Shown: in pieces, positions 8,989 to 16,387 of the stretch
How positions within the stretch are numbered: position 1 is the stretch's first letter
Layout: each line of letters begins with the position of its first letter
The notes under the pieces: generated by a model
The model's input: only the letters and a program-made list of their open reading frames with translations
The model's database searches: none
Told to the model about the DNA's origin: nothing
Program-made: the position numbers and the translations under genes
Assembly: GCF_014646815.1 (NCBI RefSeq)
Contig: NZ_BMNZ01000001.1
Span: forward strand, 496,001 to 560,000
DNA: 64,000 nucleotides
Direction of reading: 5' to 3'
DNA from: Terrabacter tumescens
GTDB taxonomy: Bacteria > Actinomycetota > Actinomycetes > Actinomycetales > Dermatophilaceae

Positions 8989-9968
8989 CCGGGCCGGACC
9001 TCAAGTGGCCGGGAGTCCTCGCCGTCGGCACGCTGCTCGCGGTCGTGATCGCGTATGCCGTGTACCGCCTCATGTCGCGCCGGCAGGCTCGCGCGTCGGC
9101 CGCGGTCGCCAACTCGAGCGCGCTCACCGAGCTGCCCGAGTTCCGCAGAGCACTGCGTCGACACCGGATCCGGATGGCGGTGCTCGCCGCGAGCGCCGTG
9201 CTCCTCGGGGGCGCGGCCCTCGTGGGCGCGGCGCGTCCGCTCGACACGACCGTCGACCGTCCGCAGAGCCGCAGCCGCGACATCATGCTGTGCCTCGACA
9301 TCTCGGGCTCGATGGCCGCCTACGACGCGACGCTCGTGTCGACGTTCAAGACGCTCGTCCAGAGCTTCCAGGGTGAGCGCATCGGCCTCGTCATCTTCAA
9401 CAGCTCGGCCGCGACGGTCTTCCCCCTCACCGACGACTACGACTTCATCAACGACGAGCTCGACTCGGCGGCTCGTGCGCTCACCGGCGACCCGGCATAC
9501 GACTCCTTCTTCGCGGGCACCTTCAACGGCCGCGGCACCTCGCTCATCGGTGACGGGCTCGCGACCTGCGTCTCGAGCTTCGACAAGGTCGACCTCCAGC
9601 GGGCGCGCTCGCTCGTCTTCGCGACCGACAACCACCTCGCCGGACGACCCATCATCGACGTCGACGAGGCGGGCGCGCTCGCCAAGGCCAAGGGGGTGCG
9701 CGTCTACGGGCTCAACCCCGAGGAGGACGGCGCCGACCAGGAGGCCACCGACATGCGCGAGATCGTCACCGGCACGGGTGGGCGCTACTACGCCATGAGC
9801 GACCAGTCGGCGATCAAGGGCATCGTGGACTCCGTGCAGGCCCAGGAGGCGACGCTCATCGACGCTGCCTCGCGCTCGCTCTACTCCGACAACCCGACCC
9901 TGCCGATCACGCTGGCCGGGCTGGGCCTGGTCGGCGTTATCGGCGCCACGAGGCGGTGGGCGTCATGA
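8979..9968 (+). CDS. VWA domain membrane protein (BatA/BatB-like), first copy
   Basis: A 329-residue protein with two N-terminal membrane spans (about 12-30 and 67-86), a von Willebrand A domain whose metal site begins DISGS at residue 107 and includes GRGTSLIGDGL, and a C-terminal span (about 307-325). This is the BatA/BatB layout, with the VWA domain held outside the membrane between anchors. The ATG at 8979 overlaps the preceding gene by 10 bp; the stop overlaps the next ATG (ATGA). Function in the complex is inferred from family and context. Confidence 0.85.
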   Translation: MELTGPDLKWPGVLAVGTLLAVVIAYAVYRLMSRRQARASAAVANSSALTELPEFRRALRRHRIRMAVLAASAVLLGGAALVGAARPLDTTVDRPQSRSRDIMLCLDISGSMAAYDATLVSTFKTLVQSFQGERIGLVIFNSSAATVFPLTDDYDFINDELDSAARALTGDPAYDSFFAGTFNGRGTSLIGDGLATCVSSFDKVDLQRARSLVFATDNHLAGRPIIDVDEAGALAKAKGVRVYGLNPEEDGADQEATDMREIVTGTGGRYYAMSDQSAIKGIVDSVQAQEATLIDAASRSLYSDNPTLPITLAGLGLVGVIGATRRWAS

Positions 9969-10975
9969 GCCTGCTCCCCGTCGGCCCGTGGCCGGTCCTG
10001 CTCGTCCTGGTCGTCGCTGCGCTGGCAGCCGTGTGGTGGAACCCGTCGTCGCGCTCGCTGCCGGGGGAGTCGCGGGCCACCCACTGGCGGCTCACCGCCG
10101 CGGTGCTGCTGCTCGGCGCGGCTGCACTGCGGCCCGCCGTCCCGGGCGAGCAGGTCGACACGAGCGCCGCCAACCTCAACGTCTACTTCGTCGTCGACAC
10201 GACGAGCAGCATCATCGCCGAGGACTACGGCGACGGCAGGCCGCGCATCGAGGGGGTCTCGTCCGACATCTCGGCCATCGCGGCCGCCCTGCCCGGAGCG
10301 CGCTACTCGGTCGTGACGTTCGACCAGGATGCGCGCGTGCGCCTGCCGCTCACGACCGACACGACGGCGCTCGACGCGGCGGTGCAGACGCTGCTGCCGG
10401 AGTCCTACGAGGTCTCGCGCGGCTCCTCGGTGACCGAGGCGGACGCCCGGCTCAAGACGCTGCTCCAGCAGGCCGACGCCCGCACCCCGGAGCGCGGGCG
10501 GGTCGTCTTCTACCTCGGCGACGGCGAGCAGACGGCGGCCGACCCACCGGCGCCCTTCGACATCGACAAGCGGCTCATCAACGGCGGCGCGGTGCTCGGC
10601 TACGGCACGACCGAGGGCGGCCGGATGAAGGCCACCCGCTCGCGGTTCGACACGAGCAGCGACTACATCAAGGACCCCGCCACGGGCGAGGACGCGCGCT
10701 CGGTCGTCAGCGAGGACACCCTGCGCACCATCGGCGACCAGCTCGGCCTTCGCTACGTCCACCGCGAGGCCGGTGACGCGATCGGGCCGGCCGTCGACGG
10801 CATCGACCTCGAGCGGTTCGGCACGAGCGAGCAGATCGAGAAGCAGAAGGTCATGGCCCGGCGCGAGCTGTACTGGCCGCTGCTCATCGGGGTGGCCGGC
10901 ATCGCCGCCTGGGAGCTCGGAGCCGGCATCACGGCCCTGGTCCAGACCCGTCGCCGGAAGGAGACGAGCGCATGA
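9965..10975 (+). CDS. VWA domain membrane protein (BatA/BatB-like), second copy
   Basis: A 336-residue protein related in layout to the VWA protein before it: N-terminal spans (about 8-20 and 41-56), a VWA domain with metal-site residues DTTSS from residue 78, and a C-terminal span near 300-322. The metal motif is DxTxS-like rather than the classical DxSxS, so metal binding may differ from the first copy. The start ATG overlaps the previous stop (ATGA); a GTG 9 bp upstream is also in frame. The stop overlaps the next start in the same way. Confidence 0.8.
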   Translation: MSLLPVGPWPVLLVLVVAALAAVWWNPSSRSLPGESRATHWRLTAAVLLLGAAALRPAVPGEQVDTSAANLNVYFVVDTTSSIIAEDYGDGRPRIEGVSSDISAIAAALPGARYSVVTFDQDARVRLPLTTDTTALDAAVQTLLPESYEVSRGSSVTEADARLKTLLQQADARTPERGRVVFYLGDGEQTAADPPAPFDIDKRLINGGAVLGYGTTEGGRMKATRSRFDTSSDYIKDPATGEDARSVVSEDTLRTIGDQLGLRYVHREAGDAIGPAVDGIDLERFGTSEQIEKQKVMARRELYWPLLIGVAGIAAWELGAGITALVQTRRRKETSA

Positions 10976-11835
10976 CCCTCCTCGACGATCGCTCGGCCCG
11001 GGCCGACCCGGCGGCCGACGGTGACGGCGCCGCCGGGACGGGCGTCCACGGGCGTCTGCGTCTGCGCCGCCGTGGCCGCCGGCCCCTGCCGCCCCACCTG
11101 CGCCGTCGTCGTCGGCGCCTGCTGCTCGCCTCCGCGCCGGTCGTCGTCCTGCTCGTCCTCGTGGCCGCGCGCCTCGTGTCGCTCAACCTCGTGCACGCGC
11201 AGACGCTCGACGCCTACGAGGCCGGCGACAAGCCCCGGACGCTGCTCTGGGGCGAGCGCCAGGGCTGGGTCAACGTCGTCGAGCAGTTCCGTTCGCCCTT
11301 CGCCATCGGTGACGCCCACGTCCTGTCGGGGCACTTCGAGCTGGCCCGGCCGTGGTTCGAGCAGGCGTTCGAACAGGTGCCCAAGGGCGGCATCGACGAC
11401 TGCAAGGTGCGCGTCAACCTCGGCCTGACGTACGAGGCGCTCGGCGACGCCGCCAAGGCCCGTGAGCGCACGGACGAGTGGAAGCAGTACTACGACAAGG
11501 GCATCACGATCACCAAGGAGCGGCCGCCCGTGTGCGAGGCGCCGGAGGGCGGCCAGACGGGCGACCAGCTGCAGCAGGCACAGCAGCGGATGGAGCAGAA
11601 GAACGCCGACGCGCCGCCGAAGGACGAGCCGCAGCCCGACCAGCCGCAGCCGGGCCCGAGCCAGCCCGCGGACCCGCAGCCCGATCCCGGCAACACCCCG
11701 AGCCAGCAGGAGCAGGACTACCTCAAGGAGCAGCAGCGCCAGAACACCATCGAGCGCAACCAGCAGCAACAGCAGCAGGGTGGCGACGACACGGTGCCCG
11801 GCGACAGCTCGCAGACCGTCCCCAAGCCGTGGTGA
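10972..11835 (+). CDS. TPR-like membrane protein of the Bat-type operon (BatC-like)
   Basis: A 287-residue protein with an arginine-rich cytoplasmic N-terminus, one membrane span near residues 44-62, a tetratricopeptide-like helical region (FELARPWFEQAFEQVP and VNLGLTYEALGDAAKARE), and a C-terminal tail rich in Pro, Gln and Asp ending in poly-Gln. This fits BatC of Bacteroides-type aerotolerance operons. It is the last gene of the operon and is coupled by ATGA to the second VWA gene. The tail is probably disordered outside the membrane. Confidence 0.7.
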   Translation: MTLLDDRSARADPAADGDGAAGTGVHGRLRLRRRGRRPLPPHLRRRRRRLLLASAPVVVLLVLVAARLVSLNLVHAQTLDAYEAGDKPRTLLWGERQGWVNVVEQFRSPFAIGDAHVLSGHFELARPWFEQAFEQVPKGGIDDCKVRVNLGLTYEALGDAAKARERTDEWKQYYDKGITITKERPPVCEAPEGGQTGDQLQQAQQRMEQKNADAPPKDEPQPDQPQPGPSQPADPQPDPGNTPSQQEQDYLKEQQRQNTIERNQQQQQQGGDDTVPGDSSQTVPKPW

Positions 11836-11857
11836 CCGCGGCGGAGCGCGTCCTCGC

Positions 11858-13120
11858 CTAGAACCACGCCTCGAGGATCGAGGCTCGGTGCTCCATCACC
11901 TCGATGGCCTTCTTGCCGCACGACTCCGGCCGGGTGCGACCGACCGGCTCGCGCGTGACACCGACCCGCCAGCGGCGCCCGTCGGCGTGCGTGACGATCA
12001 CCTCCCAGCCCTCGTCCGACGCCTCGGGCTGGTCGGCCCAGAGGGCGGCGATCCGGGTCTCGCCCGTCTCGGCCCTGACGTGCGACTCCGCACACTGGGA
12101 GACGCCCGGGACGCCGGAGCGCCCGCGGTCGTGCAGCGGACCGAGCAGCTCCGCCGGCAGGTGCCCCGACTCGCTCGCGGCGAGGACCCACTCCGAGGCG
12201 GGCTCGTCGAGGCGCGCGAGCGTCTGACCCCAGGGGAGCAGCACCGCGGTCGGCGCGAACCGGTGGCCGCCCGTGTGCGAGACCTCCCAGGCCCGCCCGG
12301 GCGCGACCCGAGCCGCGTGGGCTGCGAGCGGACGCCCGCGCACCGCGCAGCAGACGTCACGACGTCCGTTGGTGCACACGAGCAGGGTCGGTGCAGTGGG
12401 GCGTGAGCCGAGGAGCGAGGCCTGGACGAGCGCCTGGCTGCCGCGTGCCAGGGCGCCCCAGTCGAGACCGAGCAGGTCCCCGACGTCGTCGACCTCGGCC
12501 GTCAGCAGCCACGCCTCGTCGGGACGGGCGCCGGCGTGGGCGACGAGCACGTGACGCGGCCCGTCGTGCGCCGGGTGGCCGCCGGGACGACGGACGAGCA
12601 TGAAGCGCCCTCCCGCTCGGCTCGTCCGGGCGTCCAGCTCGGCCCCGAGGTCGCGGTCGAGGTGGGACTCGCGGGCCGCGTCGCGTCCCCAGGGCCCGGG
12701 CTGCTCGACGCAGACGAAGAACCGGGCCGTCGCGGCGGTGCCGTAGGCGCTCGTCCCGTCCTGGTCCCACTGGACCGAGCAGGCATCGGTGGCGGGCGTG
12801 CCGTACCCCGTCGTCGCAGGGTGCTCGGCGTGCTCCGTCGGCTCAGCGTGTTCAGCGTGTTCGGTGCGCTTCTTCTCGGCGGCGGGTTCGACGGCCTCAG
12901 AAGACTCGGCGGACGTCGTGGCCTCCGCAGGGGCAGCCGAAGGAACGGACGGCTCGTCCGCGCCCGCGGCTCGCTCCTGGTGCGCGTCGTCGGCCGGCAC
13001 GTCCGACGCGCCGGTGAGGGCGTCGACGACCGAGTTCACCGTCGCCGAGGCGGCCGCCCCGGCTGCGGCGGCTGCCGCGGCGGCCCGTCGGGCTGCCTTC
13101 GCGCCCCCGGACGGGCTCAT
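11858..13120 (-). CDS. Sucrase/ferredoxin-like family protein
   Basis: A 420-residue protein. The C-terminal 300 residues carry the thioredoxin-like ferredoxin fold marks of the Suc_Fer-like family: FFVCVEQPGPWGRDA, VCTNGRRDVCCAVRGRPLA (cysteines for a 2Fe-2S cluster) and VSHTGGHRFAPTAVLLPWG. The first 100 residues are Ala-rich then Glu/His-rich low complexity with TEHAEH repeats, not part of the family. The ATG at 13120 overlaps the parC stop (ATGA), so translation is coupled to parC. Substrate and electron partner are unknown. Confidence 0.8.
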   Translation of the reverse strand: MSPSGGAKAARRAAAAAAAAGAAASATVNSVVDALTGASDVPADDAHQERAAGADEPSVPSAAPAEATTSAESSEAVEPAAEKKRTEHAEHAEPTEHAEHPATTGYGTPATDACSVQWDQDGTSAYGTAATARFFVCVEQPGPWGRDAARESHLDRDLGAELDARTSRAGGRFMLVRRPGGHPAHDGPRHVLVAHAGARPDEAWLLTAEVDDVGDLLGLDWGALARGSQALVQASLLGSRPTAPTLLVCTNGRRDVCCAVRGRPLAAHAARVAPGRAWEVSHTGGHRFAPTAVLLPWGQTLARLDEPASEWVLAASESGHLPAELLGPLHDRGRSGVPGVSQCAESHVRAETGETRIAALWADQPEASDEGWEVIVTHADGRRWRVGVTREPVGRTRPESCGKKAIEVMEHRASILEAWF

Positions 13121-15657
13121 GCGCCGTCCCCGTCCGTGCTGCCGTCGCTGGCGCCGGCTTCGGGGGCCGCCGAGCCGTCGGTGGGCGCGCCGCCGGAGGA
13201 ATGGTTGGCTGCCGGGGGACCGGCGACGTGCGCGATGACCGCGGTCATCGCCACACCGGAACCGTCCCGACGCCCATCGGCTACAGGCAGCTCGATGGCG
13301 ACGCCGTTGGCGGCCGCGGCACGGGCGGGGGTGTTGCCCGCGAAGGCGAGCACGAGGGTGTCCTCGCCCCGGAGGAACCGGTGGCACCGGACGCCTCCGG
13401 TCGCGCGTCCCTTGGCGGGGTACTCCGCATACGGCGTCACCTTGAGCGAGCCGCCCTCGGTGCCCGGGAGGGCGCCCGAGGAGCCGGAGGAGGTGACGAC
13501 GACGCCGTCGCGGGTCGGGTCGACGACACCGAAGAAGACGACGCGCCCGAAGCCCCCCAGCTTGATGCCGGCCATGCCACCGGCCGAGCGGCCCTGTGGG
13601 CGCACGGACTTCGCGGGGAATCGCAGCAGCTGTGCGTCGCTCGTGAGGAAGACGAGGTCGAGGTCGTCACGGTCGGCGACGGCGGCCCCGACGACCCGGT
13701 CGCCGTCCTTGAGGCTGATGATGTCCCAGTCGTTGCTCTTCGGAGCGTCCGGCGTGACGCGCTTGACGACACCGCTCGCGGTGCCGAGCGCCACGACGGG
13801 CGCGTCCGCACCGATCGGCACGATGGTCAGCGGCTCCTCGCCCTTGCCGAGGTCGACGTAGGCAGCGAGGGGGGCGCCGCCGGAGAGGCTCGGCGCGCCG
13901 TTGGTCGGCGGGAGCGTCGGCAGGTCGAGGGCCGAGAGGCGCACCACCCGGCCGGCGCTCGTGACGAGGCCGAACTCGCCGCGGGCGGTCGTGCGCACCG
14001 CGCCGATGACGACGTCGTGCTTGGAGCGCGACCCCTCGGCGGTGATGGGCTCGGCGGTGCCGGTCCGGGCCAGCAGGCCCGTCGAGCTCAGCAGCACCCA
14101 GCACGGGTCGTCGGCGATCTCGAGCGGCGAGGACGCGGTGGCCGTCGCGCTGACACCCGAGCTCTCGAGGAGCACGGTGCGGCGCGGTGTGCCGTGCGCC
14201 TTGGCGACGTCGGCGAGCTCGGTCGAGACGAGCTTGAGGAGCAGCTTCTCGTTCTCGAGCAGGGCCCGCAGCTCCTCGATGGCGCGCTCGAGCTCGGACT
14301 TCTCGTTCTCGAGCTCGATGCGCGAGAACTTCGTCAGGCGGCGCAGCTGGAGGTCGAGGATGTAGTTGGCCTGCAGCTCGGAGAGGTCGAAGACGTCCAT
14401 GAGCCGCGCGCGGGCGGTCGCGGCGTCGTCGGAGCTGCGGATCACCTGGATGACCTCGTCGATGTCGACGATGGCGATGAGCAGGCCCTCCACGAGGTGC
14501 AGTCGCTCCTCGCGCTTGGCCAGCCGGTGCGCGGTGCGGCGCCGCACGACGTCGGTGCGGAAGTCGACGTAGACCTTGAGCAGCTCCTTGAGCCCCATGG
14601 TCCGCGGCTGGCCCTCGACGAGCGCGACGTTGTTGATGCCGAAGTTCTCCTCCATCGGCGTCAGCTTGTAGAGCTGCTCGAGGACGGCGTCGGGGTTGAA
14701 GCCGTTCTTGATCTCGATGACGAGGTTCAGACCCTGCGTGCGGTCGGAGAGGTCCTTGAGGTCGGCGATGCCCTGCAGCTTCTTGCCCTGGACGAGGTCC
14801 TTGATCTTGTCGATGACCTTCTCGGGCCCGACGAGGTAGGGCAGCTCGGTGACGATGATGCCCTTGCGGCGCGGGGTGATCGACTCGATGCGCGCCGTCG
14901 CCCGGGTGCGGAAGCTGCCGCGGCCGGTGAGGTAGGCGTCGCGGATGCCCTCGAGTCCCACGATCTTGCCGCCGCAGGGCAGGTCGGGCCCCGGGACGAA
15001 CTTCATGAGGTCCTCGAGCGAGCACGTCGGGTTGGCGATGAGGTGCCGGGCGGCGCCGATCACCTCGACGAGGTTGTGCGGCGGCATGTTGGTCGCCATG
15101 CCGACGGCGATGCCGGCCGCGCCGTTGACGAGCAGGTTGGGGTATGCCGCGGGCAGCACTCCCGGCTGCAGCTGGGTGTCGTCGTAGTTGGGGACGAAGT
15201 CGACGGTGTCCTCGTCGAGTCCCGCGACCATGAGCAGGGCCGCGTTGGCCATCCGCGCCTCGGTGTACCTCGCCGCGGCCGGGCCGTCGTCGAGCGAGCC
15301 GAAGTTGCCGTGGCCGTCGACGAGGGGCAGCCGCAGCGTGAACGGCTGCGCCATGCGCACGAGGGCGTCGTAGATGGCCTGGTCGCCGTGCGGGTGGTAC
15401 TTGCCCATCACCTCGCCGACGACGCGCTGGCTCTTGACGTGGCCACGGTCGGGGCGCAGGCCGAGCTCGTTGGCGCCGTAGAGGATCCGGCGCTGGACAG
15501 GCTTCAGCCCGTCACGTGCATCGGGCAGGGCCCGGCTGTAGATGACGCTGTAGGAGTACTCGAGGAAGGCGTTCTGCATCTCCTCCTCGACGTCGATGCC
15601 GACGATCTTCTCCTCGAAGTCCTCCGGTGGAGGCGGGGGGGTCTTTCCACGGGCCAT
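13117..15657 (-). CDS. parC: DNA topoisomerase IV subunit A (GyrA/ParC type breakage subunit)
   Basis: An 846-residue type IIA topoisomerase A subunit that cuts and rejoins DNA with the ParE subunit at 4045-6177. The catalytic tyrosine is Y131 in AAARYTEARMA. The quinolone region reads HPHGDQAIYDALVRM, with Gln at the position that is Ser83 in E. coli GyrA and Asp kept four residues on. The tower and coiled-coil follow, then a beta-pinwheel domain from about 500. A GyrA-box (QRRGG-like) is not evident, which supports topoisomerase IV. Start ATG gives MARGKTPPPPP. It is followed at its stop by the Suc_Fer-like gene. Confidence 0.88.
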   Translation of the reverse strand: MARGKTPPPPPEDFEEKIVGIDVEEEMQNAFLEYSYSVIYSRALPDARDGLKPVQRRILYGANELGLRPDRGHVKSQRVVGEVMGKYHPHGDQAIYDALVRMAQPFTLRLPLVDGHGNFGSLDDGPAAARYTEARMANAALLMVAGLDEDTVDFVPNYDDTQLQPGVLPAAYPNLLVNGAAGIAVGMATNMPPHNLVEVIGAARHLIANPTCSLEDLMKFVPGPDLPCGGKIVGLEGIRDAYLTGRGSFRTRATARIESITPRRKGIIVTELPYLVGPEKVIDKIKDLVQGKKLQGIADLKDLSDRTQGLNLVIEIKNGFNPDAVLEQLYKLTPMEENFGINNVALVEGQPRTMGLKELLKVYVDFRTDVVRRRTAHRLAKREERLHLVEGLLIAIVDIDEVIQVIRSSDDAATARARLMDVFDLSELQANYILDLQLRRLTKFSRIELENEKSELERAIEELRALLENEKLLLKLVSTELADVAKAHGTPRRTVLLESSGVSATATASSPLEIADDPCWVLLSSTGLLARTGTAEPITAEGSRSKHDVVIGAVRTTARGEFGLVTSAGRVVRLSALDLPTLPPTNGAPSLSGGAPLAAYVDLGKGEEPLTIVPIGADAPVVALGTASGVVKRVTPDAPKSNDWDIISLKDGDRVVGAAVADRDDLDLVFLTSDAQLLRFPAKSVRPQGRSAGGMAGIKLGGFGRVVFFGVVDPTRDGVVVTSSGSSGALPGTEGGSLKVTPYAEYPAKGRATGGVRCHRFLRGEDTLVLAFAGNTPARAAAANGVAIELPVADGRRDGSGVAMTAVIAHVAGPPAANHSSGGAPTDGSAAPEAGASDGSTDGDGA

Positions 15658-15711
15658 GCCGGGTGGTGCTCCTTGCCTAGCGGGTCAACGCCCCATCATC
15701 GCGCAGGGCCC

Positions 15712-16332
15712 TCACGCGTTCTCACCTGCCACGCCGAAACGGCCCCAGTGGGCCACCTCGCGACCGGTGCGCCGGTGGCGACGCAGGCTCGGGCTCCGAG
15801 GTCCCGGGACGGCATACCCGATCGACACGACGCCGACGATCGTGCGCGAGGCGGGGACGTCGAACGCCTCGTGGACGGCCGTGTGCCGCTCCGGCGGCAC
15901 GCCGAAGAAGAGGCTGCCGAGGCCCTCGTCGGTCGCGGTGAGCAGGATGAGGAGCGAGGCCATGCCGGTGTCGACGTCCCAGTAGGGGACGGGCCAGCGC
16001 GCCTCGTCCCGGTCGGTCCACCCCTTGTCGGGTGCGGCGTAGCGGTCGAGGTAGGCGTCCTTGTGCGAGAGGCACAGCACGAGCACGGGTGCCTTGCGTA
16101 TGCCGTCCAGCCACCTGTCGGGGGCCGCGCCCGGTTCCGTGGTGGCCGTCCAGAACGCGTCCCGCTCGGCCGCCGTGCTGAGGACGACGAAGTCCCAGCC
16201 CTGGCTGAAGCCGGCGCTGGGAGAGCGGACGGCGTTGGCGAGGCAGCGCTCGACGACCTCATGGGGGACCGGTCGGTCGGGGTCGTAGCGGCGGACCATG
16301 CGTCGGGAGCGGACGACGTCGGTGAACTCCAT
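15712..16332 (-). CDS. Nitroreductase family protein (FMN-dependent)
   Basis: A 206-residue flavoprotein of the nitroreductase superfamily. The N-terminus MEFTDVVRSRRMVRRYDPDRP has the FMN-binding arginines typical of the family, followed by RSPSAGFSQGWDFVVL and a C-terminal GVPPERHTAVHEAFDVP plus VVSIGYAVPGP. It would use NAD(P)H and FMN to reduce nitro, quinone or similar groups; the substrate is unknown. The ATG at 16332 opens the conserved N-terminus. The gene is divergent from the GNAT fusion gene with only 55 bp between starts. Confidence 0.85.
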   Translation of the reverse strand: MEFTDVVRSRRMVRRYDPDRPVPHEVVERCLANAVRSPSAGFSQGWDFVVLSTAAERDAFWTATTEPGAAPDRWLDGIRKAPVLVLCLSHKDAYLDRYAAPDKGWTDRDEARWPVPYWDVDTGMASLLILLTATDEGLGSLFFGVPPERHTAVHEAFDVPASRTIVGVVSIGYAVPGPRSPSLRRHRRTGREVAHWGRFGVAGENA

Positions 16333-16387
16333 GCGCACAGACTCCCATCTCCCGGGGTCGCCGGGCCGGGCGTGACACCATGACCCC

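Noticed and set aside
13201-16383. A 1060-residue plus-strand frame opposite parC and the nitroreductase gene
   Set aside because: Antisense to two clear genes, composition dominated by Asp/Glu/Val/Leu/Arg, no recognisable domain.
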